The notes under the pieces were generated by a model. It searched no databases, was not told where the DNA came from, and worked only from the letters and a program-made list of their open reading frames with translations. Both the position numbers and the translations under genes were made by a program. This document shows, piece after piece, positions 36,095 to 45,374 of a stretch of 64,000 nt of DNA. The stretch comes from Methylophilales bacterium MBRSF5 (GTDB taxonomy: Bacteria; Pseudomonadota; Gammaproteobacteria; Burkholderiales; Methylophilaceae), in assembly GCA_001044335.1 (NCBI GenBank), contig CP011001.1:930001-994000 (forward strand), in the 5' to 3' direction. The first letter of the stretch is position 1. The number at the start of each line of letters is the position of its first letter.

Positions 36095-36557
36095 CTTAAA
36101 ATTTTTATTTAGTAATATTTGGCATTTTATTGCACTAGGATTTGGTGCCGGTTTGATAAAAAAAGGGGCGGGTACCTTAGGGACCTTGGTGACTTTCATT
36201 TACTTTTTATTTCTTTATAAACTCGATTTGCAATACCAGTTATTTATATTTTTCATACTTCTTATGATTAGCTATGTGAGCGTAAAGAAAACGCTTCAGT
36301 CTTTAAGAATCAAAGATCCCTCATGTGTAGTAATCGACGAAATTATTGCCTATTTGGTTGTTCTCATTCTTCTACCAAATAATTATTTGCTTTATCTAAT
36401 CAGTTTTATTCTTTTTCGTTTTTTTGATATTTTAAAACCTTGGCCAATAAGTAAATTAGAAGAATTACCAGGGGCAGTCGGGGTGATTGCAGATGACTTT
36501 GGCGCAGCTCTTTTTGCCTTGATAATTACACAAATGGCCTCATCTTATGTCATCTAA
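36087..36557 (+). CDS. pgpA: Phosphatidylglycerophosphatase A
   Basis: Dephosphorylates PGP to phosphatidylglycerol at the inner membrane. 156 residues with four hydrophobic segments, GAGLIKKGAGTLGTL, VIDEIIAYLV and FRFFDILKPWPI, the family signatures. It starts at TTG and overlaps pncC by 11 bases. Confidence 0.93.
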   Translation: MVNLKFLFSNIWHFIALGFGAGLIKKGAGTLGTLVTFIYFLFLYKLDLQYQLFIFFILLMISYVSVKKTLQSLRIKDPSCVVIDEIIAYLVVLILLPNNYLLYLISFILFRFFDILKPWPISKLEELPGAVGVIADDFGAALFALIITQMASSYVI

Positions 36558-37035
36558 TAAGCTTCAAAATATTTCTAAAAAATTTATCGATCAAAATTTT
36601 CTCCTCGGTGTGGCTGAATCCTGTACCGGTGGTTTATTTGCAAAGAAAATTACTGATGAATCAGGGAGCTCTGCATGGTTTGATTGTGGGTTCATAACAT
36701 ACAGCAATGAGTCTAAGGTAAGAATGCTAGGGGTAAATAAAGAATCGATAGAAGAATTTGGTGCTGTCAGTCGAGAGGTAGCTCAAGAAATGGCCATTGG
36801 AGTCCAAAAAAATTCAAGGGCTATTTTTTCTATTTCAATCACAGGGATTGCCGGACCTAACGGGGGGTCTCCAGAAAAGCCGGTTGGTACTGTTCATGTA
36901 TGTTTTGCTTTTAAGGAAAATGTATTAAAAGACTATAAATTAGAGCTATCAGGAGAAAGGTCTACGATCAGAGAACAGACGGTAAGTTTTATCATTGAAG
37001 AGCTCGATAAACTTACTTTTAGTGACCAAATATGA
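36547..37035 (+). CDS. pncC: Nicotinamide-nucleotide amidohydrolase (CinA C-terminal type)
   Basis: Deamidates NMN in NAD recycling. 162 residues, a stand-alone CinA C-terminal domain: GVAESCTGGLFAKKI with the catalytic Ser, SAWFDCGFITYSNESK and GIAGPNGGSPEKPVGTV. Its position before recA is conserved. Confidence 0.93.
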   Translation: MSSNKLQNISKKFIDQNFLLGVAESCTGGLFAKKITDESGSSAWFDCGFITYSNESKVRMLGVNKESIEEFGAVSREVAQEMAIGVQKNSRAIFSISITGIAGPNGGSPEKPVGTVHVCFAFKENVLKDYKLELSGERSTIREQTVSFIIEELDKLTFSDQI

Positions 37036-37079
37036 AATAATTACAAGTCAATTAAATTAAATCTCAGGGTATAAAAATA

Positions 37080-38132
37080 ATGGATGAAAATAAACAAAAA
37101 GCGCTAGAAGCCGCGATGGCCCAAATTGAAAAACAATATGGCAAAGGCTCTGTAATGAAGATGGATGGCACGGAAATAGATGAATCCATTGAAGCAATAT
37201 CTACAGGCTCTTTAGGTTTAGATATAGCCCTCGGTATCGGAGGTCTTCCAAAGGGAAGGATTGTTGAAATTTATGGGCCTGAATCATCTGGAAAAACATC
37301 CCTAACACTATCTGTAATTGCAGCTGCTCAAAAAGCAGGCGGCACAGCAGCCTTTATAGATGCGGAACATGCACTCGATACACAGTATGCTGCCAAACTA
37401 GGTGTTAATTTGACCGACCTTCTTATTTCACAGCCTGATACAGGTGAACAAGCCCTAGAAATTACAGACATGCTTGTCAGAAGCGGTTCGGTTGATGTGG
37501 TCGTGGTGGATTCGGTTGCAGCCCTCACTCCACGCGCTGAAATTGAAGGCGATATGGGTGATTCTCATATGGGTTTACAAGCTAGATTAATGTCACAAGC
37601 TTTGAGAAAGCTCACTGGAAATATTAAAAAAACTAATACCCTAGTCATATTTATTAATCAAATTCGAATGAAGATCGGGGTAATGTTTGGGAATCCTGAG
37701 ACGACCACAGGTGGTAATGCGTTAAAATTTTATTCATCTGTAAGGCTTGATATCCGCAGGATTGGTGCAATTAAAAAAGGTGATGAAGTTGTTGGTGCTG
37801 AAACGCGAGTAAAAGTCGTCAAGAATAAAGTCGCCCCTCCTTTCCGCCAGGCAGAATTCGATGTAATGTACGGCGAGGGTATATCCTTGGAAGGGGAAAT
37901 TATTGAGCAAGGTGTAAAATTAAAATTGATCGAAAAAGCCGGAGCTTGGTACAGCCATAATGGTGAAAAAATTGGTCAAGGGAAAGATAATGTTCGAGAG
38001 TATTTAAAACAAAATCCTGATATCTCAAAAAGCCTTGAAGACCAAATCAGGGCGAATGCAAATCTTGCTAACTCAAAAATGATTGTCGAGAATCAAACTG
38101 ATGAAGACGCAGTTGATGAAGATGCAAGCTGA
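37080..38132 (+). CDS. recA: DNA recombinase RecA
   Basis: Strand-exchange ATPase of recombination and the SOS response. 350 residues: Walker [13 protein letters not shown] (about 66-77), the L1 region [20 protein letters not shown] region, and the acidic C-terminus [10 protein letters not shown]. Only a weak AGGG ribosome-binding site precedes it, and I see no CTGT-N8-ACAG SOS box in the 60 bases upstream. recX overlaps its end. Confidence 0.98.
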   Translation: MDENKQKALEAAMAQIEKQYGKGSVMKMDGTEIDESIEAISTGSLGLDIALGIGGLPKGRIVEIYGPESSGKTSLTLSVIAAAQKAGGTAAFIDAEHALDTQYAAKLGVNLTDLLISQPDTGEQALEITDMLVRSGSVDVVVVDSVAALTPRAEIEGDMGDSHMGLQARLMSQALRKLTGNIKKTNTLVIFINQIRMKIGVMFGNPETTTGGNALKFYSSVRLDIRRIGAIKKGDEVVGAETRVKVVKNKVAPPFRQAEFDVMYGEGISLEGEIIEQGVKLKLIEKAGAWYSHNGEKIGQGKDNVREYLKQNPDISKSLEDQIRANANLANSKMIVENQTDEDAVDEDAS

Positions 38133-38577
38133 TGATCCTCTCAAAAGATTAAAAAATAGAGCTCTTTACTATCTCGCTAAAAGAGAATATGGCTTTGTCG
38201 AATTGGTAAATAAAATTAAACCATTCGCTACTGATGAATTAGATTTGAATCTAGATAGCTGTTATCAAATAGTCGAAGAACTCAAACAAAAAGGCCTGCA
38301 ATCAGATTATCGATTTTGTGAATCATACATTAACTCGAAAAAAAGAAAGTTCGGTCTTCAAAAAATTAGTTATGAATTGAAACAAAAAGAAATTGATGAT
38401 TTTTTGATTGAAGAATTTATTGAGGTGTTAAGAGGCGAGGAATACGAGTCTGCAAGAATGGTCTGGGAGAGGAAATATTCATCTCTACCATCAGATTTAA
38501 ATGAAAAAAACAAACAAATAAAGTTTATGCAAAATAGAGGTTTTACTTTCGATACTATAAAAAAGATTATTAAATGA
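38122..38577 (+). CDS. recX: RecA regulator RecX
   Basis: Inhibits RecA filaments. About 151 residues with [11 protein letters not shown] and the repeated RecX helical triplets ([33 protein letters not shown]). The ATG at 38122 overlaps the end of recA by 11 bases and is preferred over one 13 codons upstream. It overlaps alaS by 4 bases. Confidence 0.9.
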   Translation: MQADDPLKRLKNRALYYLAKREYGFVELVNKIKPFATDELDLNLDSCYQIVEELKQKGLQSDYRFCESYINSKKRKFGLQKISYELKQKEIDDFLIEEFIEVLRGEEYESARMVWERKYSSLPSDLNEKNKQIKFMQNRGFTFDTIKKIIK

Positions 38578-41195
38578 AATCATTAACCAGTAACCAAATA
38601 CGAGAAATATTCCTTAATTTTTTTAAGGAAAAAGGACACACGGTTGTTTCTTCGAGTAGCTTAGTTCCAAGCGATGACCCAACTTTACTGTTTGCCAATG
38701 CTGGCATGAACCAATTCAAAGATTTTTTCCTTGGATATAAAAAACCAAAATACACAACCGCAACAACCAGTCAAAAATGTGTCCGAGCAGGTGGAAAGCA
38801 TAATGATTTAGAAAATGTCGGCTACACAGCAAGACATCACACGTTTTTTGAAATGCTTGGTAACTTTAGCTTTGGAGATTACTTTAAATTAGAAGCGATT
38901 AAATACGCATGGGAATTGTTAACTGAAAGATTCCAAATACCAGCGGAAAAACTATTGGTAACCGTTTACCATGAAGATGCAGAGGCATACGATATATGGA
39001 AAAACGTTATAAAGCTTCCAACTGAAAAAATTATTAAAATTGCAGACAAATCTGAAAAGTATATCTCTGATAATTTCTGGATGATGGGTGATACTGGACC
39101 ATGTGGTCCATGCAGTGAAATTTTTTATGATCATGGTGCAGACATTCCAGGAGGGCCTCCTGGAAGCAAAGATGAAGATGGTGATCGTTTTATTGAAATT
39201 TGGAACCTAGTGTTCATGCAATTCAATAGGAATGAGAATGGAGAAATGGAAGCATTACCAAAACCTTCCGTCGACACTGGAATGGGTCTTGAAAGAATAT
39301 CAGCTGTTTTACAGTCTGTTCATTCGAATTATGAAATTGATTTGTTTCAAAATTTAATTCAAGATACCGCTCGAACTCTAAAATGTAAGGATTTATCTCA
39401 CTCATCTTTGAAGGTGATTGCGGATCATATCAGGTCCATTGCCTTTTTAATCAATGATGGTGTCCAACCTTCCAATGATGGAAGAGGTTATGTCTTAAGG
39501 AGAATATTAAGACGCGCAATTCGTCATGGTTATAAACTGGGCGCAACAGAATCTTTTTTAATGCCCATACTGAATAGTCTTGCTAAAAATATGCAAGAAG
39601 CCTATCCTGAGCTCTTAACCAATATAAAGAAAATTGAAAAAACGACACTTCAAGAAGAGGATAAGTTTTTTGAAACCATTGCTAATGGTATGAGTATCCT
39701 CGAGCAAGAAATTAACCTAACCAAAAAAAATAAATCGACTACGTTAAGCGGCTCGGTAGCTTTTAAACTGCATGACACATATGGATTTCCAATAGATTTA
39801 ACAGCTGATATTTGTCGAGAACATGACATTACTATTGATCAGACAGGTTTTGATCAAAATATGGCTGAACAAAAAAACAAAGCCAAAAATGCTTCCCAAT
39901 TTAAAGCAAAAGACTCGATCGTCATTAATATCGATCCAACAAAGTTTTTGGCGTACACGCACAATGAAGAATTCTCAACCATTGAATCAATTATTCTCAA
40001 CAATGAACCTGCGGTTGAAGTATCGGCAAATAGCGCATGTAACTTAGTGGTGAAAGAATCTCCTTTTTATGCTGAATCTGGTGGTCAAGTAGGCGATACT
40101 GGAAGGATTTTTAATGATCAAGCTGAGTTTATTGTTCATGACACGCAGAAACTGCCTAATGGTGTAATCCTTCATATCGGTGAATTGGTTCGTGGACAAT
40201 TAAAGATAAAAGATCCTGTTTTATGCCAGGTAGATCATGTTAGAAGAGATTCAATCAAAAGAAATCACTCAGCCACCCATTTGCTTCACAAGGCATTAAA
40301 AACTGTATTGGGCGATCATGTTGAACAGAAAGGGTCTCTTGTGAATGAGTTAAGAACGCGTTTTGATTTTTCACATTCTAGCGCTCTGAGCGAAACAGAA
40401 ATTCAACAAGTTGAACAAATTGTAAACAACGAAATTCTTCAAAATAACCCAACCTCTGCAGAAGTAATGGCTTTAGATAAAGCTAAAAAAAGTGGGGCCA
40501 TGATGCTTTTTGGAGAAAAATATGATGATGAAGTGCGTGTCTTAACAATTGGGAATAGTAAAGAACTCTGTGGTGGTACTCACGTTAATGCAACTGGAGA
40601 TATTGGACTCTTTAAGATTTTGAATGAAAGCGGAATTTCATCAGGTGTGAGGAGAATTGAAGCAACCACTGGGATGAGTTTAATTCAAATTATTGATAAA
40701 CAAAACCAGCTGTTGAATGCAACTGCTAAAGAATTAAAAACTACAAAAGATGATGTAGCTGAAAAAATAAAGCTGGTGATTGATCAAGTAAAAACTCAAG
40801 AAAAAACCATTGCTCAATTAAAACAAAAAATTACCAATGCTTCCAAAAATGATCTTTTAGATCAAATTGAAGTGATTGATGGGACTAAAGTTCTTTCAAC
40901 AAGCATTGATAGTATGGAGATACCTCAACTGAGAGCTTTGATAGATGACCTAAAAAATAATATTGGATCTGGCATCATCATCTTAGCAACAATCAATCAA
41001 GGTAAGATTAATATCGCTGTCGGTGTCACAAAAGATATCACAAATCAATTCCATGCTGGTAAAATAGCCAGCCAACTTGCAAACATGGTTGGTGGTAATG
41101 GTGGTGGAAAGCCAGATATGGCAATGGCTGGGGGTCAAAACATCAATGATTTACCAGAAGCCTTAATTAAGATTAAAAAACTATTAAATTCATGA
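38574..41195 (+). CDS. alaS: Alanyl-tRNA synthetase
   Basis: 873 residues, full length: the class II catalytic domain (about 1-240, with NAGMNQFKDFFLG and RHHTFFEMLGNFSFGDYF), the editing domain with HSATHLLHKAL and CGGTHVNATGDIG, and a C-Ala domain at the end (GGNGGGKPDMAMAGG). It is translationally coupled to recX and lysC at either end. Confidence 0.98.
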   Translation: MKSLTSNQIREIFLNFFKEKGHTVVSSSSLVPSDDPTLLFANAGMNQFKDFFLGYKKPKYTTATTSQKCVRAGGKHNDLENVGYTARHHTFFEMLGNFSFGDYFKLEAIKYAWELLTERFQIPAEKLLVTVYHEDAEAYDIWKNVIKLPTEKIIKIADKSEKYISDNFWMMGDTGPCGPCSEIFYDHGADIPGGPPGSKDEDGDRFIEIWNLVFMQFNRNENGEMEALPKPSVDTGMGLERISAVLQSVHSNYEIDLFQNLIQDTARTLKCKDLSHSSLKVIADHIRSIAFLINDGVQPSNDGRGYVLRRILRRAIRHGYKLGATESFLMPILNSLAKNMQEAYPELLTNIKKIEKTTLQEEDKFFETIANGMSILEQEINLTKKNKSTTLSGSVAFKLHDTYGFPIDLTADICREHDITIDQTGFDQNMAEQKNKAKNASQFKAKDSIVINIDPTKFLAYTHNEEFSTIESIILNNEPAVEVSANSACNLVVKESPFYAESGGQVGDTGRIFNDQAEFIVHDTQKLPNGVILHIGELVRGQLKIKDPVLCQVDHVRRDSIKRNHSATHLLHKALKTVLGDHVEQKGSLVNELRTRFDFSHSSALSETEIQQVEQIVNNEILQNNPTSAEVMALDKAKKSGAMMLFGEKYDDEVRVLTIGNSKELCGGTHVNATGDIGLFKILNESGISSGVRRIEATTGMSLIQIIDKQNQLLNATAKELKTTKDDVAEKIKLVIDQVKTQEKTIAQLKQKITNASKNDLLDQIEVIDGTKVLSTSIDSMEIPQLRALIDDLKNNIGSGIIILATINQGKINIAVGVTKDITNQFHAGKIASQLANMVGGNGGGKPDMAMAGGQNINDLPEALIKIKKLLNS

Positions 41196-42412
41196 GCTTG
41201 ATTGTACAAAAATACGGTGGCACATCAGTTGCCAATCCAGAAAGAATAAATGCGGTTGCAGACCGCATTAAGAGATTTGTTGACGATGGCCATCAAGTAG
41301 TTGTTGTTGTCTCTGCAATGTCAGGTGAAACAAATAAGCTCTTACAATTAATTAAAGATGTTAGTAAAAAACCAAGTCCCAGAGAATCTGACGTTATAGT
41401 CTCAACAGGTGAACAAGTGACTATCGGTCTCACAGCCCTAGCAATTCAGGAAAGAGGAATTAAAGCGAAAAGCTACACAGGGTCGCAAGTAAAAATTCTG
41501 ACTGATAATGCGCACTCCAAAGCAAGAATCATTAATATTGGAACCAAAAATATCCAAAAAGATTTAGCAGATGGATATGTTTTAGTTATTGCTGGTTTTC
41601 AAGGCGCTGACGAAAATGGAAATATCACCACATTAGGAAGGGGTGGATCAGATACAACTGCAGTTGCGATTGCTGCAGCTCTCAATGCGGATGAGTGTCA
41701 AATATATACTGATGTTAATGGAATATATACAACAGATCCTAGGGTTGTTTCAACCGCAAGAAAGCTGAAATCCATCACCTTTGAAGAAATGTTAGAATTA
41801 GCCAGCTTAGGCTCAAAGGTCTTACAAATTCGTTCTGTTGAGTTTGCTGGAAAATATAAAGTTAAATTAAGAGTTTTATCAAGTTTTGAAAAAAATGGTG
41901 ATGGGACAATAATTACTTACGAGGAAGATCACAAAATGGAAGATCCAATTATTTCAGGAATTGCCTTCAATCGAGATGAAGCCAAAGTTACTGTTCAAGG
42001 AATACCCGATACCCCAGGACTAGCCTATCAAATCCTAGGTCCAATTGCTGAGCAAAATATTGATGTTGATATGATTATTCAAAATATTGGTCATGGAGGT
42101 GAAAATGATTTTACATTTACTGTTAATAAAAGTGAGTTAGATAGAACTTTAGAAATTCTTGAAGGGATGAAAAGTCATTTAAAGGCAAAACAAATTATTG
42201 GAGACCCTAATATTGCAAAACTCTCTCTTGTTGGTGTTGGCATGAAATCCCATGTCGGAGTTGCTAGCAAAATGTTTAGAACACTTTCTGAAGAGGGTAT
42301 TAATATCAGCACTATTTCAACCAGCGAAATAAAGATATCTATTCTTATCGACGAAAATCTCTTAGATATGGCAGTTCAATCTCTACATAAAGCATTTAAT
42401 TTAGATCAATAA
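41192..42412 (+). CDS. lysC: Aspartate kinase
   Basis: First step of the aspartate family (Lys, Met, Thr, DAP). 406 residues: an N-terminal kinase domain beginning VQKYGGTSVANPERI with TLGRGGSDTTAV, then two ACT domains (about 265-400, e.g. GIPDTPGLAYQIL and GVGMKSHVGVASKMF), the feedback-sensitive layout. alaS-lysC-tRNA-Ser order is known in related taxa. Confidence 0.96.
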   Translation: MSLIVQKYGGTSVANPERINAVADRIKRFVDDGHQVVVVVSAMSGETNKLLQLIKDVSKKPSPRESDVIVSTGEQVTIGLTALAIQERGIKAKSYTGSQVKILTDNAHSKARIINIGTKNIQKDLADGYVLVIAGFQGADENGNITTLGRGGSDTTAVAIAAALNADECQIYTDVNGIYTTDPRVVSTARKLKSITFEEMLELASLGSKVLQIRSVEFAGKYKVKLRVLSSFEKNGDGTIITYEEDHKMEDPIISGIAFNRDEAKVTVQGIPDTPGLAYQILGPIAEQNIDVDMIIQNIGHGGENDFTFTVNKSELDRTLEILEGMKSHLKAKQIIGDPNIAKLSLVGVGMKSHVGVASKMFRTLSEEGINISTISTSEIKISILIDENLLDMAVQSLHKAFNLDQ

Positions 42413-42441
42413 TTGGGAAGTTTAAGATTTTCATTTAAAAT
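42413..42441 (+). promoter_or_regulatory. Promoter of tRNA-Ser
   Basis: TTGGGA (42413-42418) and TAAAAT (42436-42441) have a 17-base spacer, and the tRNA begins 16 bases after the -10. The -35 starts directly after the lysC stop codon. Confidence 0.5.
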
Positions 42442-42456
42442 ATCCATTTAGAACAA

Positions 42457-42550
42457 GGAGAGCTGGCCGAGTGGTCGAAGGCACTTCCCTGCTAAGGAAG
42501 CATACGGGTTTAAGCCTGTATCGAGGGTTCGAATCCCTCGCTCTCCGCCA
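42457..42550 (+). tRNA. tRNA-Ser (anticodon GCT)
   Basis: 94 nt with GGAGAGC pairing with GCTCTCC, discriminator G and encoded CCA. The anticodon loop CTGCTAA gives GCT, which reads AGC and AGT. The long variable arm (CATACGGGTTTAAGCCTGTATC) is typical of class II tRNA-Ser. Confidence 0.97.
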
Positions 42551-42565
42551 TTTTAAGGGAAAGTT

Positions 42566-43075
42566 ATGCAAGTTCCAATGTATGAATTATCGGTACCCAT
42601 GATAATCAATATGCTAGAAAATCTATCTGAAATTCTCAATAAAGCCCAACGATTTGCAGACAAAAGAAAAATTGACTCAACCATATATGTTAACAGTCGA
42701 TTAATTGCTGACATGTATCCGTTATCTCGACAAATTCAAATTGGCACAGATATGGTAAGAAAAGGTATTGGAAGATTAGCAGGAAAAAACGCGCCGAGCT
42801 ATTCAGATAATGAAAAAACAATCAAACAGCTTCAAAGCCGCATCACTAAAACAATTAGCTTTTTAAAAAAAATTAAACCTGCTCAGATGGCAGGGTCTGA
42901 AAATAAATATATTGAATTTTCTATTCGAGATAAAAAATTTACCTTCAAAAATGGTGAAGATTATTTAAAAAGATGGATTATTCCCCATTTTTTCTTTCAT
43001 GTGACTACCACATACAATATTCTCAGGATGAATGGGGTCAATTTAGGTAAATGGGACTTTACAGGTAAATTTTAA
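42566..43075 (+). CDS. DUF1993 family protein
   Basis: 169 residues. The N-terminus VPMYELSVPMIINMLENLSEILNKA, the central YPLSRQIQIGTDMV and the C-terminal PHFFFHVTTTYNILR with GVNLGKWDF match the DUF1993 family, a helical DinB-like bundle of unknown function. The His in PHFFFH may bind metal. It overlaps the lipoprotein gene by one base (TAATG). Confidence 0.85.
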   Translation: MQVPMYELSVPMIINMLENLSEILNKAQRFADKRKIDSTIYVNSRLIADMYPLSRQIQIGTDMVRKGIGRLAGKNAPSYSDNEKTIKQLQSRITKTISFLKKIKPAQMAGSENKYIEFSIRDKKFTFKNGEDYLKRWIIPHFFFHVTTTYNILRMNGVNLGKWDFTGKF

Positions 43076-44166
43076 TGATTCAAAAAATAATATGCCTTCT
43101 CATCTCATGCATTCTTTTGTCAAGCTGCAGTCAATTTGGTCCAGACTTTATGAAAGCAGGAAGAAATGACTACAACAAAGTACTTGCGCAAACTGACGAT
43201 GAAGAAACCTTATTAAACCTTGTTCGATTAAGATATGCCGACAATCCAGCTTTTCTTAAAGTAAATAGCGTGTCCACTTCATTTAATTGGAAAGAAGGTT
43301 TTGGTTTAGATGGCTCTATTTTTGAGAGTGATGCAGTAGGAAAAAATAATATTGGCATTCGTGGCAATACAGAATACATTGAAAAACCAACCATTTCTTA
43401 TTCACCCTTGTCTGGTGCAGACTTTGTAAAAAATGTACTCACCCCAATCGATCATCAAGTCATTTTACTTTTAGCGCGATCCGGATGGAGTCTGGAAAGA
43501 ATTCTTCGACTTACTGTCAATAAAATTAATCACATTGACAATGCTTCCGAAGCTTCAGGACCAACGCCAACAAATTCTCCAGATTATGCCGCATTTAACC
43601 AAATTGCTAAAGATTTTAGATTGTTACAAAAAACATCGAAGATTACTTTAGGTTATCAGCTTGATGGAAATCCTGGTGATTTAGCGTTGTTAATTAAAAA
43701 AGACTACATCACCGATGCTGATGTAGAAAAGTTTTTATCTGACCTTAGGATAAATAAAAAAAATAATATCATTCCCATCACCCCAAATTATTTTGACGCT
43801 TCATCGAATGACAATATTCAAATCGAATCTAGATCTCTAGCAGGTATTTTATTTTTCTTGTCGCACGGAGTTTCAATACCAGCTGATGATATTAAGGAAG
43901 GTCGAGTAACGGTCACTAAGAATAAAAATGGGGAAGATTTTGACTGGCAAGCAGTTCTAGATAATTTATTTACTGTTCATACCTCAAAAAAACCACCTGA
44001 ACAGGCAACTATCGCTGTTGAATATCGTGGAAATTGGTTTTATATCAAAGATAATGATATGCAAAGTAAATACACCCTTATGCTCCTCAATCAAATTGCA
44101 GCCCTCCAATCAGGACAGATTGAAAAGGCTGGGCCTATTTTGACACTCCCGGTCTCAAGCAACTAG
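43075..44166 (+). CDS. Hypothetical lipoprotein
   Basis: 363 residues with a lipoprotein signal (LLSSC, Cys18). The mature start has GRNDYNKVLAQTDDEETLLNLVRLRYADNPAF-type sequence, which I recall from uncharacterised proteobacterial envelope proteins, but I cannot assign a function. The rest is mixed alpha/beta, with a helix-rich end (YTLMLLNQIAALQSGQ). It is coupled to the DUF1993 gene and ends before the tRNA-Arg pair. Confidence 0.65.
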   Translation: MIQKIICLLISCILLSSCSQFGPDFMKAGRNDYNKVLAQTDDEETLLNLVRLRYADNPAFLKVNSVSTSFNWKEGFGLDGSIFESDAVGKNNIGIRGNTEYIEKPTISYSPLSGADFVKNVLTPIDHQVILLLARSGWSLERILRLTVNKINHIDNASEASGPTPTNSPDYAAFNQIAKDFRLLQKTSKITLGYQLDGNPGDLALLIKKDYITDADVEKFLSDLRINKKNNIIPITPNYFDASSNDNIQIESRSLAGILFFLSHGVSIPADDIKEGRVTVTKNKNGEDFDWQAVLDNLFTVHTSKKPPEQATIAVEYRGNWFYIKDNDMQSKYTLMLLNQIAALQSGQIEKAGPILTLPVSSN

Positions 44167-44193
44167 TTAAAACAACTAAATTAGGGATATAAT
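44166..44193 (+). promoter_or_regulatory. Promoter of the tRNA-Arg pair
   Basis: A perfect TATAAT at 44188-44193 lies 9 bases before the first tRNA-Arg. GTTAAA at 44166-44171 is a weak -35 with a 16-base spacer. It overlaps the stop codon of the lipoprotein gene. Confidence 0.5.
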
Positions 44194-44202
44194 AGCGTTG
44201 AC

Positions 44203-44279
44203 GCGCCCGTAGCTCAGCTGGATAGAGTACTTGGCTACGAACCAAGGGGTCAGGAGTTCGAATCTCTTCGGGCGCGCCA
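44203..44279 (+). tRNA. tRNA-Arg (anticodon ACG)
   Basis: 77 nt: GCGCCCG pairs with CGGGCGC, discriminator G, encoded CCA. The anticodon at 44237-44239 is ACG; A34 would be deaminated to inosine to read CGU, CGC and CGA. The second copy 90 bases downstream differs at only two positions. Confidence 0.97.
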
Positions 44280-44292
44280 ATTAAATCTATCT

Positions 44293-44369
44293 GCGCCCGT
44301 AGCTCAGCTGGATAGAGTACTTGGCTTCGAACCAAGTGGTCAGGAGTTCGAATCTCTTCGGGCGCGCCA
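44293..44369 (+). tRNA. tRNA-Arg (anticodon TCG)
   Basis: 77 nt, identical to the preceding tRNA-Arg except at the first anticodon base (44327, T for A) and the first variable-loop base (44337, T for G). The anticodon TCG should read CGA and CGG. All stems are intact, so it looks functional. It ends 3 bases before the stop of the convergent protease gene. Confidence 0.95.
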
Positions 44370-44372
44370 ATA

Positions 44373-45368
44373 TTAAACTTGGCTGTTATGATCGACAAAA
44401 TGATCTGGATCAACAGCTTCAATCATCGATCTATATTTCTTAATTGATTCATCATCGCCCTCCTCAGACGATAATTCATACAAGACTTTTAGAGCGTCTA
44501 GGTTTCTTGGGTTCAAAGAAATAGATTTATTTAAAAAGAGCTTAGCGAAGTCTCGATTAAACTCCTTCTCCGCCAAGCCTAAATAAAACCATGCATTGGT
44601 GCTGTCATCTTCAGATTGTGTCCACATCTTAGCTATCCTTTTTACTTCAGCCCAGTTAGAGTCTTGAAGTGGTAAAACCACTTGCATAAAAAATGGTTTC
44701 TGCTCATCAGGCAGGGCCCAGAAGGGTGCAGTTTCGCTTCTGATATCGGTAAGCATTTTTGTTTGCATAACTTTATCTATCCATTCAGTTGGTAAGCAAT
44801 AAAAATAACCCAATCGTTTTCCAGGACTCTTAAATGTTGTAATGCCAATCAAATTAAAATCATTATCAAACAAAGCTCCCCCACTTGATCCAACTGTGAA
44901 TGTAGCAGAGGTGCGAATTATGGAGCCTTTGTCAAAGTTATATAGAGCTTTTACCTTTCCGTAAGATGGTAACGGCACTGGATTGTCGTTTGGAAAAGTT
45001 AAGGTAAACACCTCTTCTTCATAATGGATGGACTCACTCTGTCTGACCTCAACTGGCTCAAGAGGCAGGTTATCAAATTTAAGTACGCATATATCATGTT
45101 CCCAGTCCGCATATACTCCTATGGGACTGTAAGTATCATGATATTTGACAACGTTTACACCGGTAGCATTCTGAAAAACATGGCAATCAGTTGCAACGTG
45201 ATTTTTTTTAATTACCACACCGGAACCTGTTCCAGTGACACCTTTCTCGTAACTCACCCATAATTGAATCATGGACTTATTCAGCTCAAAAAGCTCATGT
45301 TGAGCCGGGTATGCAAAAACCAAAAAGGGGAATAATGAAGTTACAATTAAGAATAATATATTTTTCAT
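44373..45368 (-). CDS. Secreted trypsin-like serine protease with helical C-terminal repeats
   Basis: About 331 residues (ATG 45368; an ATG six codons upstream at 45386 would overlap modA). A signal peptide (ILFLIVTSLFPFLVFA) is followed by an S1-type fold with the triad His in ATDCHVF, Asp in WEHDICVLKF and Ser in GSSGGALFD. The last 100 residues look like TPR helices (AWFYLGLAEKEF, NPRNLDALKVLYEL). No PDZ domain. It may be a periplasmic quality-control or scavenging protease. Confidence 0.85.
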   Translation of the reverse strand: MKNILFLIVTSLFPFLVFAYPAQHELFELNKSMIQLWVSYEKGVTGTGSGVVIKKNHVATDCHVFQNATGVNVVKYHDTYSPIGVYADWEHDICVLKFDNLPLEPVEVRQSESIHYEEEVFTLTFPNDNPVPLPSYGKVKALYNFDKGSIIRTSATFTVGSSGGALFDNDFNLIGITTFKSPGKRLGYFYCLPTEWIDKVMQTKMLTDIRSETAPFWALPDEQKPFFMQVVLPLQDSNWAEVKRIAKMWTQSEDDSTNAWFYLGLAEKEFNRDFAKLFLNKSISLNPRNLDALKVLYELSSEEGDDESIKKYRSMIEAVDPDHFVDHNSQV

Positions 45369-45374
45369 TTTTTT

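Noticed and set aside
44135-44422. Minus-strand frame with GAPEEIRTPDPLVRSQ repeated twice
   Set aside because: It is the antisense of the two tRNA-Arg genes; this peptide is a common false annotation arising from tRNA antisense frames.
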